5,209 nucleotides of DNA from an uncultured Oscillospiraceae bacterium (GTDB taxonomy: Bacteria; Bacillota; Clostridia; Oscillospirales; Oscillospiraceae): NCBI GenBank assembly GCA_910584395.1, contig CAJUAS010000066.1, forward strand, positions 1 through 5,209. Direction: 5' to 3'. The position numbers and the translations under genes are program-made. The notes beneath the pieces are model-generated. The model saw only the letters and a list, made by a program, of their open reading frames with translations, searched no databases and had not been told where the DNA came from. Of this stretch, positions 1 to 5,152 are shown piece by piece (the stretch's first letter is position 1; every line of letters starts with the position of its first letter).

Positions 1-948
1 TACGCCGGCCGGGTGAACCACCCCGCCCGGCAGAACCACCGGGTGGTGCCCATCACCATCAACGGCTCGCCTTGGTTCTTGCAGTACTCCCCCTACGTCT
101 ACTACAACGAACACTGCATCTGCTTCAACAAGGAACACACACCCATGAAGATCGACCGGGCCTGCTTCGGCAAGCTGCTGGACTTTGTGGGCCAGTTCCC
201 CCACTACTTTGTCGGCTCTAACGCCGACCTGCCCATTGTGGGCGGCTCCATTCTGGCCCACGACCATTTTCAGGGCGGGCACTATACCTTCCCCATGGCT
301 GTCGCCCCGGTGGAGACCCCTTTCACCTTCCCCGGCTTCGAGGACGTGGCAGCCGGGATCGTCAAGTGGCCCATGTCGGTGATCCGCCTCACCGCCGATA
401 AGCCCGAGCGGCTGGTGGAGCTGGCGGACAAGATCCTGAACGCGTGGCGGGGCTACACCGACGAAGCCGCATTCATCTTCGCCGAGACCGACGGCGAGCC
501 CCACAGCACCATCACCCCCATCGCCCGCCGCCGGGGTGAGAAGTTTGAGCTGGATCTGGTGCTCCGCAACAACATCACCACCGACGAGCATCCTCTGGGG
601 GTCTATCATCCCCACGCGGAACTCCACCACATCAAAAAGGAGAACATCGGCCTCATTGAGGTGATGGGTCTTGCCGTCCTCCCGGCGCGGCTGAAGGAGG
701 AGCTGGCCGCCGTGGCCGACTGTCTGGCCACCGGCAAGGATCTGCGCGCCGACGAGCGCACGGAAAAGCACGCCGACTGGGCCGAAGCCTTTGCCAAAAA
801 CTACACCATCACCCCGGACAACGCGCTGGACATCGTGCAGAAGGAGACCGGCGTGGTCTTTGCCAAGGTGCTGGAGCACGCAGGGGTCTACAAGCGGGAC
901 GACGCCGGCAAGGCGGCCTTCCTTCGCTTTTTGGAGAGCGTGAAGTAA
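1..948 (+). CDS. galT: Galactose-1-phosphate uridylyltransferase, class II, 5'-truncated by window edge
   Basis: Cytoplasmic Leloir-pathway enzyme that exchanges UMP between UDP-glucose and galactose-1-phosphate, giving UDP-galactose and glucose-1-phosphate. The frame is open from base 1 (Y-A-G-R-V-N-H-P-A-R-Q-N-H-R), so the GTG at 13 is an internal valine codon and the true start lies upstream. 315 residues remain of a family usually near 490-500. The key motif is G-G-S-I-L-A-H-D-H-F-Q-G-G at visible residues about 81-93. Its two histidines are encoded at 259-261 and 265-267; by homology the second is the nucleotidylated catalytic residue. The form A-H-D-H-F-Q-G-G differs from the H-P-H-x-Q motif of the E. 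coli enzyme and marks the Firmicutes class II family. The C-terminal domain (R-N-N-I-T-T-D-E-H-P-L-G-V-Y-H-P-H onward) runs to a TAA at 946-948. The gene converges on the mgl transporter operon, which supports a role in galactose use. galK or galE may lie upstream, but that is not visible. Confidence 0.95.
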   Translation, partial: YAGRVNHPARQNHRVVPITINGSPWFLQYSPYVYYNEHCICFNKEHTPMKIDRACFGKLLDFVGQFPHYFVGSNADLPIVGGSILAHDHFQGGHYTFPMAVAPVETPFTFPGFEDVAAGIVKWPMSVIRLTADKPERLVELADKILNAWRGYTDEAAFIFAETDGEPHSTITPIARRRGEKFELDLVLRNNITTDEHPLGVYHPHAELHHIKKENIGLIEVMGLAVLPARLKEELAAVADCLATGKDLRADERTEKHADWAEAFAKNYTITPDNALDIVQKETGVVFAKVLEHAGVYKRDDAGKAAFLRFLESVK

Positions 949-971
949 GCCTCCCCCTCCGAACACAACAA

Positions 972-1001
972 AAGCGGGACGCTCCATGGAGCGTCCCGCT
1001 T
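972..1001. terminator. Bidirectional intrinsic terminator between galT and mglC
   Basis: A perfect 30-bp palindrome centred between 986 and 987; each arm reads AAGCGGGACGCTCC, folding into a GC-rich hairpin. On the plus strand it is followed by TCTTTTCTTGTTGT, and on the minus strand by TTTTGTTGTG, so both strands have a T-rich tail. It starts 23 nt after the galT stop and lies 29 nt past the mglC stop. The convergent arrangement means one element can end both transcripts. The assignment rests on sequence alone. Confidence 0.9.
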
Positions 1002-1030
1002 CTTTTCTTGTTGTCTGTCTGCCTGACAGC

Positions 1031-2107
1031 TTACTTCTTGGCCAGATACTTCCGCATATCCAAGGAGCAGGCAAAGAGGATGATCGCGCCCTTGATGAGG
1101 AACTGCAGGTTCTGGTCGATGGAGAGGAACTGCAGGGCCACGAAGATGATACGCAGGATGAACACGCCAAGGACGATGCCGCTGATCTTACCGGTGCCGC
1201 CGACGAAGGAGACGCCGCCGATGACGCAGGCCGCGATGGCGTCGCATTCGTAGTTCAGGCCGGTGGCTTGGTTCACCGAGCTAAGGCGGGCGGCCTCAAT
1301 AAAGCCGTTGAGGCCGTACATGATACCGGCCAGCGTGTGTACCATGACGATGGTCTTAAACACGTTGACGCCGGAGACGCTGGCGGCCTCCTGATTGGAG
1401 CCCACAGCGAACATATTCTTGCCAAAGGTGGTCTTGTTCCAGATGAACCACATCACGGCAATGAACACCACTGCATACAGCACATACCAAGGCAGGCCGA
1501 TGACCGGCATATTGCCCTTGACGAAGGTGGTGTACGCGGGGCGCAGGCCGTTCATGGGCTGGCCGTTGTTGCCGCCCAGCATGAACACCAGCAGGATCAC
1601 GCTGTAGGTCATCAACTGAGTAGCCAGCGTGACGATGAAGGGGTGGAGCTTAAACTTCGCCACAAAGAAGCCGTTGATAAAGCCCACGATGCCGCCCACC
1701 ACCATGGTGGCGAGGATGGCAAGGACGATGGCCGCGGCTGCGGGCAGCTCAGGCAGAGCGCCCATAATGCGGTTGGAAAGGTCGGCCCGCTGGAGCAGAA
1801 TGGCGGACACGGCGGCGGTGAGGCCCACCACGCGTCCGGCGGACAAGTCCGTGCCGGTCAGAACGATACAGCCGCCGATACCCAGAGCGATGGGCAGGTA
1901 GCTGGCCACCTGCGTAATGATGGTGGACAGGGCGCCCCAGCTCCAGAATTTGGGGTTCACGCCGATGGTAATGATCACAAAGACTACCATCAGGATGTAG
2001 AGCGCATTGTTCAAGATCCCATCCGCCCAAAAACGGCGGCGGTCCTTCGCGTCCAGCGTCTTATACCTTGCCGAGGTTTCCTGAATTCCTTTTACAGGGT
2101 TTCTCAT
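1031..2107 (-). CDS. mglC: Galactose/methyl-galactoside ABC transporter permease MglC
   Basis: Integral membrane subunit of the importer, 358 residues, BPD_transp_2 (ribose/galactose permease) family. I chose the ATG at 2107 (M-R-N-P-V-K-G) because AAGGGAGG lies 10 nt upstream; an in-frame ATG at 2143 would start inside mglA. The first ~30 residues are charged and cytoplasmic, about 20 longer than I recall for E. coli MglC. Hydrophobic spans follow at roughly 34-50, 60-84, 92-106, 122-148, 155-178, 206-223, 251-272, 290-319 and 333-348. Close matches to E. coli MglC, compared from memory, include G-T-D-L-S-A-G-R (85-92), the cytoplasmic ATPase-contacting loop N-K-T-T-F-G-K-N-M-F-A-V-G-S-N-Q-E-A-A-S (224-243), and the segment Y-E-C-D-A-I-A-A-C-V-I-G-G-V-S-F (286-301). 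It is the last gene of mglBAC and is followed by the shared terminator. Xylose or ribose permeases are alternatives, but the DAIAACV/GTDLSAGR pattern and the MglA partner favour Mgl. Confidence 0.93.
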   Translation of the reverse strand: MRNPVKGIQETSARYKTLDAKDRRRFWADGILNNALYILMVVFVIITIGVNPKFWSWGALSTIITQVASYLPIALGIGGCIVLTGTDLSAGRVVGLTAAVSAILLQRADLSNRIMGALPELPAAAAIVLAILATMVVGGIVGFINGFFVAKFKLHPFIVTLATQLMTYSVILLVFMLGGNNGQPMNGLRPAYTTFVKGNMPVIGLPWYVLYAVVFIAVMWFIWNKTTFGKNMFAVGSNQEAASVSGVNVFKTIVMVHTLAGIMYGLNGFIEAARLSSVNQATGLNYECDAIAACVIGGVSFVGGTGKISGIVLGVFILRIIFVALQFLSIDQNLQFLIKGAIILFACSLDMRKYLAKK

Positions 2108-2117
2108 TGTTTCGCAA

Positions 2118-2125
2118 CCTCCCTT
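2118..2125 (-). promoter_or_regulatory. mglC ribosome binding site overlapping the mglA stop
   Basis: AAGGGAGG on the minus strand, 10 nt before the ATG at 2107. Its first two bases are part of the mglA TAA stop (2124-2126), so ribosomes finishing mglA sit on this site. That suggests translational coupling (inferred) and decides the mglC start. Confidence 0.85.
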
Positions 2126-3623
2126 ATGCGTATTTGGCGGCAAGCGCCATGATCTCTTCCTGCGTGGCGGTCTTTGCGTCCACCTCGCCGGCCACCTGTC
2201 CGCCGGACATGACGATGATCCGGTCGCACACGCCCAGCAGCTCGGGCATCTCCGAGGACACCATCAGCACGGTCTTGCCCTGATTGGCCAAGTCTAAGAT
2301 GAGCTGATAGATCTCATACTTCGCGCCCACGTCGATGCCGCGGGTCGGCTCGTCCAACAGCAGCACCTCCGGGTTGGTGAGCAGCCAGCGGCCGATGATG
2401 ACCTTCTGCTGGTTGCCGCCGGACAGGCTGCGGATCTTGGTGGACTGGCTGGGTGTCTTGGTACGCATGGCGTCGATCGACCACTGGGTGTCCTTCTTCA
2501 TAGAGGACTCGCTGAGGTAGATGCCGCCCCGCAAATGCTTGCGGAGACTGGAGATCACCGTATTTTCCTTGATGTCCAAAATCGAGAAGATACCTGTGGC
2601 CCGGCGTTCCTCGGTGATGAGGGCGAAGCCCGCCTTGATGGACTCCCGGGCATTACGGTTCTTGCAGCGCTTGCCGTCCAGCGTAATGACGCCTTCCTTG
2701 CGGGTGCGGATGCCGAAGATGCTTTCCAGCGTCTCGGTACGGCCGGAGCTGTCCAGCCCGGCCAGACCCAGCACCTCACCCCGTCGGGCGGAAAAGGATA
2801 CGCCCTTCAGGCGGTTGTATTGACCGGTGAGGTTCTCCACCTTCAGATATTCCGCGCCGGGGGTGTTGGTCTTGGGCGGGAATTGGTTGGTAAGCTCGCG
2901 GCCCACCATGAGGCGGATGATCTCCTCCTTGGTCAGCTCCTTGGCGGTTTTGGTGGCCACATACTGGCCGTCGCGCATAATAGTGACTTCATCGGAAATA
3001 CGCAGGATCTCGTCCATCTTATGACTGATGTAAATGATGCCGCAGCCCTTGTCCCGAAGCATATTAATGATACGGAACAGATGCTCGACTTCCGTCTCGG
3101 TCAGCGAGGAGGTAGGCTCGTCAAAAACGATGACCTTGGAATTATAGCTCACCGCCTTGGCGATCTCCACCATCTGCCGCTGAGAGACCGGCATCGTGCT
3201 CATAATCCGGCGGGGATCGATATCAATGCCAAGGTTTTTGAAAATGTCCATGGTATCCTTGTACATTTTCCGCTCGTCCACGGCGATGCCGCCGATCTTG
3301 GGATACCGCCCCAGCCACAGGTTGTCCATGACCGAGCGCTTCAGAGCTTGGTTCAGCTCCTGATGCACCATGGCCACGCCGCTCTCCAGCGCCTCCTTGG
3401 AGCTTTTGAAGTTGATGGGCTTGCCCTCCAGCTCGATCTCGCCGGAATCTCTTGAGTAAATGCCGAACAAACACTTCATCAAGGTGGACTTCCCCGCGCC
3501 GTTCTCGCCCATCAGCGCGTGAACCGTTCCGGCGCGCACGGTCAGGGATACGTTGTCCAGCGCCTTCACGCCGGGGAAAACCTTGGTGATGTTCGTCATT
3601 TTCAGTAAGACACTCTCTGCCAT
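2124..3623 (-). CDS. mglA: Galactose/methyl-galactoside ABC transporter ATP-binding protein MglA
   Basis: Cytoplasmic ATPase that drives sugar import through MglC; 499 residues, with two fused ABC domains as in the ~506-residue E. coli MglA. Domain 1: Walker A G-E-N-G-A-G-K-S-T (39-47), Q-loop glutamine 88 in V-H-Q-E-L-N, variant signature V-S-Q-R-Q-M (146-151), Walker B V-I-V-F-D-E-P (164-170), switch histidine 201. Domain 2: degenerate Walker A G-L-A-G-L-D-S-S-G-R-T (286-296) lacking GKS/T, canonical signature L-S-G-G-N-Q-Q (400-406), Walker B V-L-L-L-D-E-P (420-426), and serine where the switch histidine would be (S-S-E-M-P-E-L). This asymmetry is normal for the sugar-importing CUT2 family, where one site is hydrolytically weak. 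Phrases such as R-S-V-M-D-N-L-W-L-G-R-Y-P and T-E-E-R-R-A-T-G-I are close to E. coli MglA. The ATG at 3623 has AAAGGAGG 10 nt upstream; the TTG at 3629 would leave only 4 nt. Second gene of the operon, 16 nt before mglC. Confidence 0.96.
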   Translation of the reverse strand: MAESVLLKMTNITKVFPGVKALDNVSLTVRAGTVHALMGENGAGKSTLMKCLFGIYSRDSGEIELEGKPINFKSSKEALESGVAMVHQELNQALKRSVMDNLWLGRYPKIGGIAVDERKMYKDTMDIFKNLGIDIDPRRIMSTMPVSQRQMVEIAKAVSYNSKVIVFDEPTSSLTETEVEHLFRIINMLRDKGCGIIYISHKMDEILRISDEVTIMRDGQYVATKTAKELTKEEIIRLMVGRELTNQFPPKTNTPGAEYLKVENLTGQYNRLKGVSFSARRGEVLGLAGLDSSGRTETLESIFGIRTRKEGVITLDGKRCKNRNARESIKAGFALITEERRATGIFSILDIKENTVISSLRKHLRGGIYLSESSMKKDTQWSIDAMRTKTPSQSTKIRSLSGGNQQKVIIGRWLLTNPEVLLLDEPTRGIDVGAKYEIYQLILDLANQGKTVLMVSSEMPELLGVCDRIIVMSGGQVAGEVDAKTATQEEIMALAAKYA

Positions 3624-3633
3624 AATCAAGCTG

Positions 3634-3641
3634 CCTCCTTT
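3634..3641 (-). promoter_or_regulatory. mglA ribosome binding site
   Basis: AAAGGAGG on the minus strand, 10 nt before the ATG at 3623, the same spacing as for mglC. It decides against the in-frame TTG at 3629, which would have only a 4-nt spacer. It lies just downstream of the intergenic hairpin at 3652-3685, so folding or read-through there could affect its use. Confidence 0.85.
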
Positions 3642-3651
3642 CGGTTAAAAT

Positions 3652-3685
3652 CGAAGGGGCCGCCACCGATGTGGCAGCCCCTCCG
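3652..3685 (-). terminator. mglB-mglA intergenic hairpin, probable attenuator or mglB 3'-end stabiliser
   Basis: As minus-strand RNA the sequence forms a stem of up to 15 bp with two G-U pairs and a 4-nt loop (AUCG, 3667-3670). The core pairs GGGGCUGCCAC with GUGGCGGCCCC. It is followed by AUUUUAACC, a U-run of only four, so a weak or partial terminator is more likely than a complete stop. It lies 39 nt after the mglB stop and 28 nt before the mglA start. In binding-protein ABC operons such elements usually keep the binding protein more abundant than the ATPase and permease; that role is inferred here. Confidence 0.7.
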
Positions 3686-3724
3686 TTGTGCGTTCAGTTG
3701 TCAGTTGTTGTCCGCTTCTCCAAA

Positions 3725-4876
3725 TTACATGAAGGGAGCGTACGCAACGTACAGCTTGTTGGAAACGCCCTCCGCGATGGTGTACATCTCGGTGTTGGCG
3801 CCGGCGGCGGCGCTCACGGCGTCGGCCACAGCGCTGCCCGCGCCGATGGCGGCGGCGGTCTCAGCAATGGCGTTGGCCATGCCCTCGGCGTCCTGCTTCA
3901 CGGTGCCGGTCATCTTGCCCTCGGAGATGAGGAGCTGAGCGGCCTCGGTGGCGTCCACGCCAAAGACGGGGATGGTCTTGCCGGAGCCGGTGTTATAGCC
4001 GGCGTCGTTCAGAGCGGAGACAACGCCCTCGGCCATGCCGTCGTTGTTGCAGATGACCAGCTCGATCATGTTGCCGTTGGCGTCGTTGTACTGGGCGAGG
4101 TTGGTGGTCATGTAGTCCACAGCGGCCTGCGTAGACCAAGCGCCCTGCTGGTCGACCTGATACTTGGTGGAAGCGTTGGCGTCGAAGTAAGCCAGAGCGG
4201 GCTTGCCGCCAGCGGTCAGAATGGCGTCGGCGTCCTCAACGCCGTACTGAGTGCGGTAAATGGCCTCCACGTTGGCCTCGTCGCCCTTCATCAGAGCGTA
4301 GCTGATGACGCCGTCGCCGTTGAGGTCAACAGTGTCATAGTTGGCCATCAGGTAGTCGCCGATCATCTTGCCCTGCAGGTGGCCGGCCTCGGGAGCGTCC
4401 GTGCCGATGAAGCAGATCTTGTCGCTGCTCTTCAGGGTGGCGTCGGGATCCCCCTCGGAGTCCACAGCGCGGTTGAAGAAGATGACGGGCACATCGCCGG
4501 CCATACGCATGATCTCCTGCGCGGCGTCGGGAGAGCCGGAGGTGACCAGATTGACGATCAGCAGGTTGGCGCCGTTGGCCAGAGCGGTCTGGATGGCGTC
4601 GTTCTGAGTGCCCTGATTGTTCTGAGCGTCATAGTCCTGATACTTGATGCCCTTGCTCTCCAGAGCGCTGTCCAGCGCGCTGCGGACGCTGGCGATGTAG
4701 TTGTCGCCGAAGTTGTAGTAGAATACGCCAACGTTCAGGTCAGAGGCGACGGTGTCGGAATCGTCGGGGTTCGCTGCGGTGGGGTCGGGGTTCTTCGTGT
4801 CGTTGTTGGTGCAGGCCACGAGAGCAAACACCATCACAAGAGCCAGACCAAGCGCAAGCAACTTCTTCATGTTCAT
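3725..4876 (-). CDS. mglB: Galactose/glucose-binding lipoprotein of the Mgl ABC importer
   Basis: Surface-anchored substrate-binding protein, 383 residues, periplasmic-binding-protein type 1 (sugar) fold. The start ATG at 4876 follows AAGGAGG by 9 nt. A lipoprotein signal runs K4-K5-hydrophobic to L-V-A-C, with lipid-modified Cys22, then an N/D/T/P-rich linker to about residue 46. Comparison by eye with E. coli MglB (recalled) shows most sugar contacts kept: D58 (=D14), aromatic Y60 (=F16), N135 (=N91), R208 (=R158), W247 (=W183), N278 (=N211) and D308 (=D236). Three differ: N202 (=H152), E204 (=D154) and Q328 (=N256). The EF-hand-like calcium loop D-L-N-G-D-G-V-I-S (184-192) and distal Glu272 (=E205) are present. 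The C-terminal part (335-360) is Ala-rich. First gene of mglBAC; the hairpin after it may raise its share of expression. Galactose/glucose is the best ligand guess, but the substitutions leave some doubt. Confidence 0.93.
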   Translation of the reverse strand: MNMKKLLALGLALVMVFALVACTNNDTKNPDPTAANPDDSDTVASDLNVGVFYYNFGDNYIASVRSALDSALESKGIKYQDYDAQNNQGTQNDAIQTALANGANLLIVNLVTSGSPDAAQEIMRMAGDVPVIFFNRAVDSEGDPDATLKSSDKICFIGTDAPEAGHLQGKMIGDYLMANYDTVDLNGDGVISYALMKGDEANVEAIYRTQYGVEDADAILTAGGKPALAYFDANASTKYQVDQQGAWSTQAAVDYMTTNLAQYNDANGNMIELVICNNDGMAEGVVSALNDAGYNTGSGKTIPVFGVDATEAAQLLISEGKMTGTVKQDAEGMANAIAETAAAIGAGSAVADAVSAAAGANTEMYTIAEGVSNKLYVAYAPFM

Positions 4877-4885
4877 ATGAGGGTT

Positions 4886-4892
4886 CCTCCTT
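4886..4892 (-). promoter_or_regulatory. mglB ribosome binding site
   Basis: AAGGAGG on the minus strand, 9 nt before the ATG at 4876. It favours this start (M-N-M-K-K) over the second ATG at 4870. The surrounding sequence is AT-rich and probably unstructured, consistent with strong translation of the binding protein. Confidence 0.85.
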
Positions 4893-4908
4893 TTTAATTT
4901 AGGCGTCC

Positions 4909-4929
4909 TCAGCCGTTCAGCGCAGTCAT
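4909..4929 (-). other. Possible 6-codon leader ORF upstream of mglB (speculative)
   Basis: An ATG at 4929 opens M-T-A-L-N-G followed by TGA at 4909-4911, ending 32 nt before the mglB start. AGGA lies 9 nt upstream of the ATG. This Shine-Dalgarno-like element falls in one arm of the 4931-4958 hairpin, and the ATG falls in the loop of the alternative 4918-4936 hairpin. Such a short frame can easily arise by chance, and no codon pattern supports it. Confidence 0.2.
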
Positions 4930-4936
4930 CGCGCTG
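4918..4936 (-). repeat. Inverted repeat with 6-bp arms and 7-nt spacer in the mglB leader (alternative hairpin)
   Basis: CAGCGC (4918-4923) and GCGCTG (4931-4936) are perfect inverted arms. The GCGCTG arm is also used by the hairpin at 4931-4958, so only one of the two structures can form at a time. It could be an RNA switch element or an operator half-site cluster; the sequence alone cannot tell which. Confidence 0.5.
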
Positions 4937-4958
4937 TTTCCTGATAGGGAGACAGCGC
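4931..4958 (-). repeat. Imperfect hairpin in the mglB leader
   Basis: GCGCTGT (4931-4937) pairs with ACAGCGC (4952-4958). Past one mismatch, a further 3 bp surround a 6-nt loop (4942-4947). On the minus-strand transcript it lies in the 5' leader, about 54 nt before the mglB start. It has no following U-run, so it is not a standard terminator for the mgl transcript. Confidence 0.55.
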
Positions 4959-4975
4959 GGCCGCCCGGGCGGCCG
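4958..4975. repeat. Perfect 18-bp GC palindrome in the mglB leader
   Basis: CGGCCGCCCGGGCGGCCG is its own reverse complement, centred between 4966 and 4967. It abuts the 4931-4958 hairpin, sharing base 4958, so the leader RNA could carry two back-to-back GC-rich stems. On the minus strand no T-run follows it. Possible roles are transcript stabilisation, a pause site or protein binding, none of them shown. Confidence 0.6.
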
Positions 4976-4995
4976 ATTCTTCCTTGCTTATTTTC

Positions 4996-5014
4996 GGAAG
5001 CCTCTATCGCTTCC
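4996..5014. promoter_or_regulatory. Candidate operator: GGAAGC-N7-GCTTCC at the mgl transcription start
   Basis: Perfect 6-bp arms (4996-5001 and 5009-5014) flank a 7-nt spacer. The element sits immediately downstream of the predicted minus-strand start near 5015, a classic place for a repressor to block initiation. It does not match the CcpA cre consensus. The regulator is unknown. Confidence 0.4.
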
Positions 5015-5021
5015 TGCGCGT

Positions 5022-5050
5022 ATTCTAACATGCACACAGAAAAAATGCAA
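5022..5050 (-). promoter_or_regulatory. Candidate mglBAC promoter (extended -10)
   Basis: On the minus strand: -35 TTGCAT (complement of 5045-5050), a 17-nt spacer, and -10 TAGAAT (complement of 5022-5027), one base off TATAAT. The -10 is preceded by TGT, giving the extended TGnTAGAAT form that can offset the weak -35 (3 of 6 matches). The stretch just upstream of the -35 is AT-rich (5051-5060), like an UP element. Predicted start is near 5015, leaving a leader of about 139 nt before mglB. Confidence 0.6.
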
Positions 5051-5102
5051 GAAAAATTTTCTTCCTCCCCTCCCCTTTTTGTGAAATTTGTCGAAGCACC
5101 TG

Positions 5103-5122
5103 CCCTGAACCCCCCCTCTCCC
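5103..5122 (-). other. G-quadruplex-type motif between the divergent promoters
   Basis: The minus strand carries GGG, AGA, seven Gs, TTCA, GGG. Splitting the seven Gs as GGG-G-GGG gives four G3 runs with loops of 3, 1 and 4 nt, the canonical quadruplex pattern. It ends one base before the -35 of the plus-strand promoter. Whether it folds is untested. Confidence 0.5.
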
Positions 5123-5123
5123 A

Positions 5124-5152
5124 TTGACAACACAAGCTTCCGGGGATATACT
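5124..5152 (+). promoter_or_regulatory. Near-consensus housekeeping promoter reading out of the window
   Basis: A perfect TTGACA (5124-5129), a 17-nt spacer and TATACT (5147-5152, 5 of 6 matches to TATAAT). Predicted start is near 5159. It points away from mglB toward a gene beyond 5209. AAGAAGG at 5202-5208, at the very edge, resembles a ribosome binding site, so a start codon may follow just outside the window. The identity of that gene cannot be seen. Confidence 0.75.

Noticed and set aside
2108..2143. ATG at 2143 as the mglC start
   Set aside because: It lies inside the end of mglA. The ATG at 2107 has a good ribosome binding site, and the 12 extra residues do not resemble the family's N-terminus.
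986..2152. A 388-codon plus-strand open frame opposite mglC
   Set aside because: Its first bases lie in the terminator palindrome and the rest mirrors the permease. The product is a charged D/H/G/Q-rich sequence with no transmembrane or domain pattern.
2535..3455. A 306-codon plus-strand open frame opposite mglA
   Set aside because: It is antisense to a well-conserved ATPase with all expected motifs; its composition is typical of a codon-bias shadow.
3624..3629. TTG at 3629 as the mglA start
   Set aside because: It would leave only 4 nt to the AAAGGAGG site, whereas the ATG at 3623 has a 10-nt spacer.
3671..4897. A 408-codon plus-strand open frame opposite mglB
   Set aside because: It is the antisense shadow of a clear binding-protein gene. 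Its translation is a low-complexity G/V/A/H-rich string with no recognisable domain, as expected where GC-rich codons suppress stops on the other strand.
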